Both the position numbers and the translations under genes were made by a program. Under the pieces are notes generated by a model, which had not been told where the DNA came from, did no database searches, and worked only from the letters and a program-made list of their open reading frames with translations. Shown in pieces: positions 7,287 through 15,664 of a DNA stretch of 17,203 nt. The stretch is from assembly GCA_025966355.1 (NCBI GenBank), contig JAICWZ010000002.1, forward strand, positions 1-17,203. Reading direction: 5' to 3'. Position 1 is the stretch's first letter; each line of letters starts with the position of its first letter. This stretch comes from Thermomicrobiaceae bacterium. GTDB taxonomy: Bacteria > Chloroflexota > Chloroflexia > Thermomicrobiales > Thermomicrobiaceae.

Positions 7287-7331
7287 GTCTGTCTGGAAGC
7301 GAACATGGCGCCTCCATTTGAGGGGGATCAG

Positions 7332-8825
7332 ATGCTTGAACTGAATGAACAACAGGAATTACGGCTGAAGAAGGCGGAAGAACTGCGCGGCGAGGGCATT
7401 GAACCCTATCCGCCGCGTTCACATCGCACCGCGACGACAGCCGCCGCGCTCGCACATTTCGCCCACGTCGAACCGACGCTCGAGGGCGAGCACGACACGA
7501 CCGAGATGGTCGTCGCCGGTCGTGTCACGTCGGTGCGCAACATGGGCAAGTCGATTTTCGCCCATGTGCGCGATGGCGACGGCTCGTTGCAAATCTATCT
7601 CCGGCGCGGCAACCTCTCCGACGAAGCGTTCGATCGCTTTCGGCGGATGATCGATCTTGGTGACTTCATCGAAGCGCGCGGATCCCTCTTTCGCACGCGG
7701 ACCGGCGAGGTTTCACTGCAGGCAACCGAGTTCGAACTGCTCAGCAAGGCGATCAATCCGCCGCCCGAGAAGTGGCACGGACTGACCGACATCGAAACGC
7801 GCTATCGTCAGCGCTATGCCGATCTGATTGCCAACGATGACGTGCGACGCATCTTCGTCATCCGCAGCGCCATACTCCGGGAGATGCGACGCTTCCTCGA
7901 CGGCGAAGGCTTCCTCGAAGTTGAAACGCCGACGCTGCAGCCGCTCTACGGTGGCGCGGCGGCGCGACCCTTCACGACACACTACCACGCCCTCGACCAG
8001 GAGTTCTATCTGCGCATCGCGGACGAGCTCTATCTGAAGCGACTGCTGGTCGGTGGCTTCGAACGTGTCTATGAGATCTGCAAGGACTTTCGCAACGAGG
8101 GAATCGACGGCCGTCACTCGCCTGAATTCACCATGGTCGAGTTCTATGTCGCCTATGCCGACTATACCCACGTCATGGATATCTGCGAACGCATGATCTC
8201 AACGATCGCGCAGGAAGCGCTGGGTACGCAAACGATCGTCTGGAACGAGCAGGAGATCGACCTCACCCCACCCTGGCGGCGAATCACGCTCCGCCAGGCG
8301 CTGATTGACGCGACCGGCATCGACTTCCTCGAAACGAGCGATCAGGCCGAGATGTACCGTCGGGCGAAGGCCGCCGGAGCGGATGTCGAACCGACCACCG
8401 TCTGGCCGCGAATCGTCGACGAACTGATGAAGACGTTCGTGCGGCCCACGCTCATCGAGCCGACCTTTCTCATCGACTACCCGGTCGAGCTATCGCCGCT
8501 CGCCAAGCGCTCGCCCGACGATCCGCGCCTCGTCGAGCGCTTCCAGCCGTTCATCGCCGGGCTCGAAATGGGAAACGCTTACACCGAGTTGAACGACCCG
8601 ATGGATCAGTTGCAGCGCTTCATGGAACAGGCGCGCGATCGCGAGGCGGGCGATGCCGATGCGATGATGATCGACCTTGATTATGTCAACGCGCTGATGT
8701 ACGGCATGCCGCCGACCGGCGGCTTCGGTCTGGGGATCGATCGACTGACGATGCTCTTCACCAACCAGCAAAATATTCGGGAAGTCATTCTCTTCCCGCA
8801 CCTGCGGTCGAAATCAGCGCTCTAG
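7332..8825 (+). CDS. lysS: Lysyl-tRNA synthetase, class II
   Basis: 497 residues from ATG 7332, preferred over an upstream in-frame start at 7305 because GAGGGGG lies just upstream and the protein then begins with the usual charged N-terminal helix. It attaches lysine to tRNA-Lys in the cytoplasm. The OB-fold anticodon-binding domain covers about 58-135 (GRVTSVRNMGKSIFAHVRDG). The class II core follows: motif 2 FRNEGIDGRHSPEFTMVE at 253-270, the lysine-site region GLEMGNAYTELNDP at 410-423, and motif 3 GGFGLGIDRLTML at 463-475. Length and motifs match bacterial LysRS throughout. The gene follows the greA terminator with no good promoter that I can find in the 70-base gap, so it may depend on readthrough. 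Its last 12 bases overlap the convergent permease gene. Confidence 0.96.
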   Translation: MLELNEQQELRLKKAEELRGEGIEPYPPRSHRTATTAAALAHFAHVEPTLEGEHDTTEMVVAGRVTSVRNMGKSIFAHVRDGDGSLQIYLRRGNLSDEAFDRFRRMIDLGDFIEARGSLFRTRTGEVSLQATEFELLSKAINPPPEKWHGLTDIETRYRQRYADLIANDDVRRIFVIRSAILREMRRFLDGEGFLEVETPTLQPLYGGAAARPFTTHYHALDQEFYLRIADELYLKRLLVGGFERVYEICKDFRNEGIDGRHSPEFTMVEFYVAYADYTHVMDICERMISTIAQEALGTQTIVWNEQEIDLTPPWRRITLRQALIDATGIDFLETSDQAEMYRRAKAAGADVEPTTVWPRIVDELMKTFVRPTLIEPTFLIDYPVELSPLAKRSPDDPRLVERFQPFIAGLEMGNAYTELNDPMDQLQRFMEQARDREAGDADAMMIDLDYVNALMYGMPPTGGFGLGIDRLTMLFTNQQNIREVILFPHLRSKSAL

Positions 8826-9923
8826 CAAGTCTTCCGGGATCGAGTCCGCCGGTGCGAGGTCGCTGGCGCGATGGTAGAGATAGACGAAGACATCGCGGAA
8901 CACGGCGCTGAGCGGCACGACGACGATCAGCCCCACCAGTCCCCAGAGCGAGCCGCCGATGGCGAGCAGCATCACAATGATCGCGGGGTTGATGCGCAGC
9001 GCATCCCCCTGTAACTTGGGAACCAGGAACGTGTTTTCGAGCTGCTGGATACCGAGGAACGCCAGCGCCACCAGAAAGATACGATCGGGGTCGGTGGCGA
9101 GCGTCACGGTCGCGGCAACGATAAAGGCGATCCACGGCCCCAATACCGGCACGAGTTCGAAGAGCCCCGCGAACAGCCCCAGCACGATTGCTTGTCGTAT
9201 CCCGATAACCCACATCGCGACACCGGTAACGATCCCGATGACGACGCCCAGAAAGAGCTGCACCCGGATATACGTCGCCAGCAGCGTGTCCACGATCCCG
9301 ACGATGTTGCGCACGTCCTCCTGCCAGTCGGGCGGCCAGAGGTTGTAAAACCAGGCCATGCCCCGGCGCTGATCCTTCAGCACGTAAAACACCCAGAATG
9401 GGAGCAGAGCGAGGCCCGCGACGAACCCGATGACCGTGCTGACCGCGTTGAACGTCACCTTGAGGGCTGTCTTGCCGGTTTCCGACAGTTGAGCCTTGAC
9501 CGCATCCAGGTTCTTTTCGATGTTGGTCCGCACGACCTGCGGAATATTCTCGTGATAGAACCGATCGAGGTTATTAAGTTCCACCTTGGCGTCGTCGACG
9601 TAGCTCGGCGCGTTGTCGACGAATTCGTTCGTTTGACTGATCAATGGTGGGATAAGGAAAAACCCGGCGACCACGAGCACGCCGATCGCGAGAAGGTAGG
9701 TGAGAACCACCGAGATACCAGCCGACAGCGATGAGAACCGCGAGGGAAGATGCAGCATCCGCTCGAAGAAGATGACGACGGGCGCGAGCAGGTAGGCGAT
9801 CACCGCGCCGAGGGCAAACGGTGTCAGCGCGCCCCGTGCTTTCCAAACGATCCAGGCCACGGCAATGAGCGCAAAAAGAACGAGCAGGCGTCGCTTTACC
9901 CGCGACGAACTAAAGTCCGGCAT
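8814..9923 (-). CDS. AI-2E family transporter (PerM/YdiK-like permease)
   Basis: 369 residues from ATG 9923; a GAGGGG element lies about 14 bases upstream, so the ribosome-binding site is not ideal. Hydrophobic segments lie at about 11-29, 32-53, 66-92, 158-182, 218-242, 246-275, 280-297 and 310-345, with a hydrophilic stretch at 93-155 between the third and fourth, the usual layout for this roughly 350-residue family. Family hallmarks are FELVPVLGPW (255-264) and QQLENTFLVPKLQG (293-306). Members export diverse small molecules or act as sodium/proton antiporters; the AI-2 link holds for only a few, so the substrate is unknown. The gene lies 56 bases after accDA on the same strand and may be co-transcribed. 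Its 3' end overlaps lysS by 12 bases. Confidence 0.88.
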   Translation of the reverse strand: MPDFSSSRVKRRLLVLFALIAVAWIVWKARGALTPFALGAVIAYLLAPVVIFFERMLHLPSRFSSLSAGISVVLTYLLAIGVLVVAGFFLIPPLISQTNEFVDNAPSYVDDAKVELNNLDRFYHENIPQVVRTNIEKNLDAVKAQLSETGKTALKVTFNAVSTVIGFVAGLALLPFWVFYVLKDQRRGMAWFYNLWPPDWQEDVRNIVGIVDTLLATYIRVQLFLGVVIGIVTGVAMWVIGIRQAIVLGLFAGLFELVPVLGPWIAFIVAATVTLATDPDRIFLVALAFLGIQQLENTFLVPKLQGDALRINPAIIVMLLAIGGSLWGLVGLIVVVPLSAVFRDVFVYLYHRASDLAPADSIPEDLLER

Positions 9924-9979
9924 CGATTCGCAGCCGTCCCCTCGCTGGTTTCACCGATGTCGCATGATACTGGCGTTCG

Positions 9980-11824
9980 TCAGCGATCTTCGCGCTGCTC
10001 CTCCGCGTCGGCCGTTCGCTCGAGATCGCCGTCGATCTCAGCCGGCAACGCCTGTTCGTCACCGAATGGTAATCGATCGCGGATCGAATCGAACGTACCG
10101 GTCACGCGCGAGATGAGATCGGTCGCTTCCTGTGCCACCAGTTCGCGCAAATACGTGTTGTGTTGCCCCATGCGCCGGAACTTCCGATAGCGCTCGCGCA
10201 CGAGGCGATCCGTCGACATGTCGAGTAATTCGGCCAACCGGTCGGTCAACGAATCGAGCAAGAGGGCGGACGCGTAGTTCGGATCGCGATTCGCGCCACC
10301 TTCTGGCTCCGGCACGATTTCGTCGATCACCTCCAGGCGCAAACAATCGGCCGCCGTGATCTTGAGCGATTCGGCAACCTCCGGCGCGCGTGAGGCGTCC
10401 CGGAAGAGAATGGCGGCGGCGCCTTCCGGCGCGATAACGCTGTACACCGCATTCTCGAGCATCAACACGCGATCGGCCAGACCGAGCGCGATAGCTCCGC
10501 CGCTGCCGCCTTCACCGATGATCACCGCGACGACAGGCACCGGCAGCGAACTCATCAGCGCCAGATTCTCGCTGAGTGCCATCGCGATACCGCGCTCTTC
10601 CGAACCTTCGCCGAGATAGACGCCAGGAGTGTCGATCAACGTCACGACCGGCAGCCGCAGTCGTGCCGCCAACTCCATCAGTCGCGTGGCCTTGCGGTAG
10701 CCCTCGGGCAATGCCTGGCCGCCGCGCCGGCTTTCGTCGCCATGCCCGCGTTCGTGGCCAATGAAGACGACGCCTCGTCCGGCGATCTCGCCGAGTCCGC
10801 CCACGATGGCCGGGTCATCACCGTAAAGGCGATCGCCATGTAGCTCGACGAATTGCTGGCTCATGCGTCGAATGTAATCAAGCGCGGTTGGCCGCTCAGG
10901 ATGCCGGGCGATCTGCACGATCTCCCAGGCCGGTCGATCACCGCTCGCGGGCGCGGTCGTGGAACGCTTGCCGTCTTTCGAGAGCTGCGGCCGGGAATTG
11001 AGGATACGGAGGATCGTCGAGAGCGTGTCGCGCAATCGCGTTCGATCGACGACCTGATCTACGAAGCCCTGCCCGAAGAGAAACTCGGCGGTGTGCGACG
11101 GAATATCGTCTCGTCCGGAGGTGCCTTTGATGACGCGCGGCCCGGCAAAGCCGACGAGTGCTTTCGGCTCCGCGAGAATAACGTCGCCCTGGGTCGCGAA
11201 ACTGGCGTAAATGCCGCCGGTCGTCGGGTGGGTGAGCAGCGATACGAACGGCACGTGCGCGTCATGCAGCTTCTTCGCCGCGGCGACTGTCTTCGCCATC
11301 TGCATCAGGCTGAGCATGCCTTCCTGCATGCGCGCCCCACCGGAAGCCGCGACGGTGATAATCGGCATCTTCTTTTCGGCGGCCCGCTCGAACGCCATGG
11401 TGATCTTCTCACCGACCACCGAGCCCATACTGCCGCCCAGGAAGCGAAAATCGAGCACCACCAGAACGACGGGAATGCCGAGAATGCGCGCGGTTCCGCT
11501 CACGGCGGCTTCGGTCAACCCGGTCTGTTCACGAGCATCGAGCACGCGACGCCGGTATGGTAGCCGGTCGGAAAAGACCAGAGGATCGACCGAGACGAGA
11601 TGACGGCTGAATTCCTCGAACGACTCGGGATCGACGATCAAGTCGATCCACTGTTTGGCCGGGATGCGATAATGTTGTCCGCAGTGCGAGCAGACGCCAT
11701 AGCGTTCAAAGCGCGCGTCTGAGCTCAGATCGCTCTGACAGTTCACGCAGATCTGTTCCGGCGCGGCACTCGGTGTCTGCGGAGTTTCGCCAGGGTTCTG
11801 CTGTTCGGTCGTACTCATCGTCAT
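9980..11824 (-). CDS. accDA: Fused acetyl-CoA carboxylase carboxyltransferase, AccD-AccA
   Basis: One reading frame of 614 residues holds both carboxyltransferase subunits, which are separate in E. coli. I choose ATG 11824 because AGGA lies 5-6 bases upstream and the zinc ribbon then falls at C26, C29, C45 and C48, almost as in E. coli AccD; an in-frame ATG at 11836 adds four residues. The AccD-like half spans about 24-280 (FLGGSMGSVVGEK at 128-140, ASGGARMQEGM at 160-170). A polar linker at about 280-298 follows, then the AccA-like half to about 530 (LHGDRLYGDDPAIVGG from 328, IDTPG at 397-401, IGEGGSGGAIALG at 436-448, YSVIAPEGAA at 461-470). The enzyme moves carboxyl from biotin on AccB to acetyl-CoA to give malonyl-CoA. 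The usual N-terminal helices of AccA are missing at the junction. The last 60 or so residues are acidic and variable. Biotin carboxylase and carrier genes are not in this window. Confidence 0.95.
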   Translation of the reverse strand: MTMSTTEQQNPGETPQTPSAAPEQICVNCQSDLSSDARFERYGVCSHCGQHYRIPAKQWIDLIVDPESFEEFSRHLVSVDPLVFSDRLPYRRRVLDAREQTGLTEAAVSGTARILGIPVVLVVLDFRFLGGSMGSVVGEKITMAFERAAEKKMPIITVAASGGARMQEGMLSLMQMAKTVAAAKKLHDAHVPFVSLLTHPTTGGIYASFATQGDVILAEPKALVGFAGPRVIKGTSGRDDIPSHTAEFLFGQGFVDQVVDRTRLRDTLSTILRILNSRPQLSKDGKRSTTAPASGDRPAWEIVQIARHPERPTALDYIRRMSQQFVELHGDRLYGDDPAIVGGLGEIAGRGVVFIGHERGHGDESRRGGQALPEGYRKATRLMELAARLRLPVVTLIDTPGVYLGEGSEERGIAMALSENLALMSSLPVPVVAVIIGEGGSGGAIALGLADRVLMLENAVYSVIAPEGAAAILFRDASRAPEVAESLKITAADCLRLEVIDEIVPEPEGGANRDPNYASALLLDSLTDRLAELLDMSTDRLVRERYRKFRRMGQHNTYLRELVAQEATDLISRVTGTFDSIRDRLPFGDEQALPAEIDGDLERTADAEEQREDR

Positions 11825-11939
11825 CCCGTTCCTCATTCGCGCCCGATGCGGTTCTCTGTCGACTCAAACTAATGATAACAGCGCGGAATGCGCCCTCATG
11901 GTTCGTCGTGCGTGCGGCGACGTTGGAAAAGGGGTCACA

Positions 11940-13388
11940 ATGAGAATCGCCGTCGCGAATCTGTTTCATCTGAGCAATACGTTTAACCGGAAGCCGACCG
12001 AGTGGCAGCGATGGTCCAGCACGCACCAACTTGCCGCCCCTGCGATCAGCCGTTTGCAACCAGCCACCACTGCGCTTGTTCAGAGCATGAATCAGGCCGC
12101 GGGCGACGCACAGAGCACCATAGTCCCAATCATCGAAGCGGTCGCTCCAGCCGGCGGGCCGTTGGCGCGCGAGGCACGCGATTCGTTGCTGAGCGAGTTC
12201 TCGCAGCGACTGCAGGAACACGCGACGAAGGTCGATGCTTTGATCCTCGTTTTGAGCGGCTGCATGACTGACGAGGGAGGCGATTCCGTCGATACCGCCG
12301 TGCTCCGTGAAGCGCGCGCGTCGTTGTCGCCGGAGCAACCGATCGTCGCCGTCTGGAGCAGCCTGGCGAATCTCAGCGAGGAGACGATCGAACCGTGTGA
12401 CCTCTGCCTCAGCTACGACCTTCGTGACCCCGAAGATGCCGGACGGGTTGGGCGCAAGGCGATTGATCTGCTGCATCGCCTGAGCCACAAGCAGAGTTGT
12501 CCGCGGCGCGCGTTGCGGAAGCTGCCGCTCCTTCTGCCGCCAGGTATGTGGCGCCCGGACACCGAGCCGGTTCGAACGATTCAGGCGCTCGCCCATGACT
12601 TCGAGGCGCAAGCCGGTGTGCTCGATGTGAGCATCATCGCCGGTTTTCCATTTATCGATCATCCCGATGCCGGGCTCAGTCTCGTCGTAACAGCCGACGC
12701 TGAACTCGAACTTGCGACCGGCCTGGCGACGCGCCTTCGCACCGCCGTCTGGACAAACCGCGACACCTTCTTCACCGAGCCGGTTAATGTCGAGATGGCG
12801 GTCCACGAGGCGATGCAGTCGACCGATGGACCGATCATCATCGTGGATGCCGGAGATGACCCGGCCCTCGGCGCGGCATCGGAGGGAACCGGCTTGCTCT
12901 GGGCGCTCATCGATCTCGGCGCGCGTAACGCGGCACTGGCGGCGATCGTCGATCCCGAAGCGGTCGCAACCGCGATCGCGGCGGGCGTGGGAAGTACGCT
13001 CACGTTCGATCTCGGCGGTAAGTTCGACCGTAGCGCGGGCTATCCGGTCGCGGTTACGGCCGGCGTACGTCGGATCATCGGAGCATCGGGTGCAGGGTTT
13101 GGGCGCGCGGTGCGCCTCGACGTTGAGGGGCGGCATGGCGGCAGCGTCGAAGTCGTCGTCTGCGACCAACCGGTCGAGCCAACACCAGTACTGTTTGAAG
13201 CGCTCGGAATCGACCTCGCTACGAAGCAGATTGTCGCGGTAAAGTCGTCCTGGCGCGTGCGCGAAACGTTCAGTCGCGTCGCGTCGCGCGTGATCGAAAC
13301 GACGACGCCCGGCATCACCACGCCGGTTCTCTCGTTCTTCGACTACCAGCGCATCCCACGACCAATTTATCCGCTCGATGCCGTGTGA
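11940..13388 (+). CDS. M81 (MlrC-like) family protein, probable pseudoenzyme
   Basis: 482 residues from ATG 11940, which follows GGAAAAGGGG by 5 bases; an in-frame ATG at 11898 lacks such a site. The architecture matches M81/MlrC: N-terminal MRIAVANLFHLSNTF, the middle REAR....L....VDALILVLSGCM (78-109), and the C-terminal MlrC domain with IIIVDAGDDP (299-308), VDPEAV.....AGVGSTLTFDLGGK (338-361) and the ending RIPRPIYPLD. The residues normally used for zinc are gone. HETNTF reads HLSNTF (10-15), LHGAM reads LSGCM (105-109), DLHAN reads SSLAN (140-144), and the YPH..MYE segment is replaced around 160-170. The frame is intact, so this is a maintained protein whose active site has changed, not a pseudogene. 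Known members include the microcystin-degradation protein MlrC. Its real role is unknown. It is divergent from accDA and overlaps otsB by 22 bases at the 3' end. Confidence 0.78.
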   Translation: MRIAVANLFHLSNTFNRKPTEWQRWSSTHQLAAPAISRLQPATTALVQSMNQAAGDAQSTIVPIIEAVAPAGGPLAREARDSLLSEFSQRLQEHATKVDALILVLSGCMTDEGGDSVDTAVLREARASLSPEQPIVAVWSSLANLSEETIEPCDLCLSYDLRDPEDAGRVGRKAIDLLHRLSHKQSCPRRALRKLPLLLPPGMWRPDTEPVRTIQALAHDFEAQAGVLDVSIIAGFPFIDHPDAGLSLVVTADAELELATGLATRLRTAVWTNRDTFFTEPVNVEMAVHEAMQSTDGPIIIVDAGDDPALGAASEGTGLLWALIDLGARNAALAAIVDPEAVATAIAAGVGSTLTFDLGGKFDRSAGYPVAVTAGVRRIIGASGAGFGRAVRLDVEGRHGGSVEVVVCDQPVEPTPVLFEALGIDLATKQIVAVKSSWRVRETFSRVASRVIETTTPGITTPVLSFFDYQRIPRPIYPLDAV

Positions 13389-14209
13389 TCGTCTGGCGCG
13401 ATCGAGTCAGCCTCGGCGAATCGGTCGGCCAATTCGGCGAGCAGGGCACGGGCGCCGTCCACCCCGAGAACGGTCCGATCGGCCGTCTCGGCGATTTCGA
13501 CCGGTGATTCGACATCGAGGACTCCGATCGACAGGCCATTAACCTTCCCGGAGTCGCGGAGTTCGTGAAGCGCCCGCATCGCGTCCAGATCGGTAATGTC
13601 GTCGCCGAGATAGAGGAGCGAACGCAGCTTGTGCTCTTCCACCACGTCGGCGAGCGCCGTTCCCTTGTTCGCCCGCACCGGTGGGCGCAGCTCGATGATC
13701 ATCCGCCCAAGCGTCAATTGCAGACCGGCGGCACGCGCCAGTGGTGCGACGATTTCAAGAAGTTCGTCCTCGACAAGTTCAGGATCCGCGGTGAGCCGAA
13801 AATGGATCGAACCGGAGACTCCCTTATTCTCGAAGAGGACGTTTGGATCGGGGTAGCGCAAGCGCACCGCGTTCAGCGTCTCGGCAATCGCGGCCACAAA
13901 TGGACGCGCGGCGGCAACGACGGTCACACGGCCGTCCTCGAGCCGTTCCATGCCATGGTTCCCGAAATAGACAAGTTCGCTCAACCCAAGCATCTGTTCC
14001 GCGTCGAGCGCAGAACGGCCCGTCACGACGCCGACGAGTTCCAGACGGCGCGCGAGCGACTGCAACACGGCCACCGTTGCCGCATCCACGATCGCGTCTT
14101 CGGGTCGGGGCGCGATCTTGCTCAGCGTACCGTCGATATCGCTCAGCAGGCCTGCCGGACGCGTCGCGAGCAGGTTGAGCATCTCTGAAATTAATTCGTC
14201 AGCGATCAA
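13367..14209 (-). CDS. otsB: Trehalose-6-phosphate phosphatase
   Basis: 280 residues from a TTG at 14209, which is preceded by AGGGGG at close spacing; an ATG at 14182 (residue 10) is the alternative. The protein is a HAD-superfamily phosphatase that removes phosphate from trehalose-6-phosphate. Motif I is SDIDGTLSKI with Asp24 as nucleophile and Asp26 as acid/base. Motif II is VTGRS (62-66), the cap region carries GNHGME (83-88), motif III is Lys182 in RANKGTAL, and motif IV is LGDDITDLDAM (201-211). The length is normal for stand-alone OtsB. No otsA (trehalose-phosphate synthase) is in the window. The 3' end overlaps the convergent M81-like gene by 22 bases. The call is well supported by the complete motif set and the OtsB-specific GNHG and DITDLDA elements. 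Confidence 0.92.
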   Translation of the reverse strand: MIADELISEMLNLLATRPAGLLSDIDGTLSKIAPRPEDAIVDAATVAVLQSLARRLELVGVVTGRSALDAEQMLGLSELVYFGNHGMERLEDGRVTVVAAARPFVAAIAETLNAVRLRYPDPNVLFENKGVSGSIHFRLTADPELVEDELLEIVAPLARAAGLQLTLGRMIIELRPPVRANKGTALADVVEEHKLRSLLYLGDDITDLDAMRALHELRDSGKVNGLSIGVLDVESPVEIAETADRTVLGVDGARALLAELADRFAEADSIAPDDHTASSG

Positions 14210-14275
14210 AACACCCCCTGTTCTCTACCATAACAGCATATCGCCGAGGACACACATCACCACGCTCGTACGCGA

Positions 14276-14281
14276 TATAAT
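14276..14281 (+). promoter_or_regulatory. Possible -10 element for the MFS gene
   Basis: A consensus TATAAT lies in the 170-base gap between the divergent otsB and MFS genes, about 100 bases before the GTG start. I find no matching -35 at 16-18 bases, so this is tentative. A weaker -10-like TATGGT on the minus strand near 14232 could serve otsB. Confidence 0.35.
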
Positions 14282-14379
14282 GTGCCACCTCTGCGGTATC
14301 GAGCGGTGCACGAAAACGCGACGCGGAGACGTTTGGTTCCACGCTTTGCGGCGGGTTTTCGAGCGCGAAGGGCTGTTCG

Positions 14380-15663
14380 GTGCATCGCTTTCTTGGAGAG
14401 ATCGGGCGGCTCTCGCACGAGATTCGGCTCTACCTGCTCTATACGCTACTCGTCAACATCGGCATCGGCGTCTTCGTTCTCATCTATAACCTGTACCTCG
14501 TACAAATCTCACTCAAAGAAGATTTCATCGGCCAGCTCAACGCGGTCCAAACGGTGGCCATGGGCGTCGCCGCGCTGCTAATGGGTATCGCCATCAATCG
14601 CTACGGTACCTGGCGCTGCACGATCTACGGGACCATCCTTTTTCTCGGCTCGACCATCGCGCTGGTTTGCCTGCACGACCCGACGTCGATTCTTGTCACA
14701 TCGGCGCTGAATGGTGCGGCGCTGGCGTTTATGACCGTACCAACGATGCCTTTTATCGTCGAGTGGACAACGCCAGAGGCGCGCACGCTCGCCGCCGCCC
14801 TCACGTTTTCGATCTACTCGGTCTCGTCGACGATTGGCAGCCTGATTGGCGGTTGGACGCCCCGCCTCGTCGCCATGTTCGCGGGCACACCGGTGGAAAG
14901 TGTGATGTCGTATCGCACCACGCTGCTAATCGGCATCGCGATTGGCTTCTTCGGCCTCATCCCGCTCTGGTCGATGCGCCGCATCCGTAATCACGATCAA
15001 GCAGACTTAGCGCAGTCCGCCGTACTCGTCGAACTTCCGACCGCCACCCGGCGCGTACGACGCGATATGTCCGTCTTTGTGCTCGTCGGTTTAATCATGA
15101 GTCTGGGCAGTGGCGCCGTGGTGCCGTTCGTGAACGTTTTTCTCGAATCTCTCGGCTCGAACCCGGACCAGATCGGTATCATCTTCTCGATCGCCGGTGT
15201 CATCGCGGCCGTCACCAGCTTGCTCGCTCCGGCCATCTATCGGAAATATGGTGCGTTGATTTCGAGCTTCTTCATCCGGCTGATGTCAGCCCCGCTCTAT
15301 CTCGCGCTCGCGTTCGTCCCTGGAACCGGCGTCGCGATCGCCGCGCAGGTCGTGCGTACGACGTCGATTAATATGGCCTGGCCAATCGATTCGTCGTTCA
15401 TCTCCGATGTTCTACCACCACGCGCCCGAGCCAACGCCTTCAGCCTGCGGAGCGGCGCCTGGAACCTGGGCTATGCGCTCGCCAGCGTGTTGGCCGGTGA
15501 AGTCATCGTAGCCGATGGTTATCGCCTGACGTTTATCGTCTATGGCGTCACCATGGCGATCGCCACGCTGACCTACGTCGCCTACTTCTGGGGGCATCCG
15601 GTTCACCGCAAGCACCGCGCGGGCAGGGCGACTCCACCGCCGGTACAGGCCACGGCCGGTTAG
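14380..15663 (+). CDS. Major facilitator superfamily permease
   Basis: 427 residues from a GTG at 14380, with AAGGG about 9 bases upstream. About twelve hydrophobic segments fall in two groups of six (roughly 15-198 and 230-405) separated by a charged cytoplasmic loop (199-230, RMRRIRN-like then RRVRRD), the standard MFS layout. The loop between helices 2 and 3 carries GIAINRYGTWRC, a version of the MFS motif A with Asn in place of the usual Asp; the matching C-terminal half has APAIYRKYG. The substrate cannot be inferred from the sequence and the neighbours (trehalose phosphatase, lipoyl transferase) do not point to one. The C-terminus is short, basic and proline-rich. The stop codon is one base from the stop of the convergent gene. 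Confidence 0.88.
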   Translation: MHRFLGEIGRLSHEIRLYLLYTLLVNIGIGVFVLIYNLYLVQISLKEDFIGQLNAVQTVAMGVAALLMGIAINRYGTWRCTIYGTILFLGSTIALVCLHDPTSILVTSALNGAALAFMTVPTMPFIVEWTTPEARTLAAALTFSIYSVSSTIGSLIGGWTPRLVAMFAGTPVESVMSYRTTLLIGIAIGFFGLIPLWSMRRIRNHDQADLAQSAVLVELPTATRRVRRDMSVFVLVGLIMSLGSGAVVPFVNVFLESLGSNPDQIGIIFSIAGVIAAVTSLLAPAIYRKYGALISSFFIRLMSAPLYLALAFVPGTGVAIAAQVVRTTSINMAWPIDSSFISDVLPPRARANAFSLRSGAWNLGYALASVLAGEVIVADGYRLTFIVYGVTMAIATLTYVAYFWGHPVHRKHRAGRATPPPVQATAG

Positions 15664-15664
15664 C

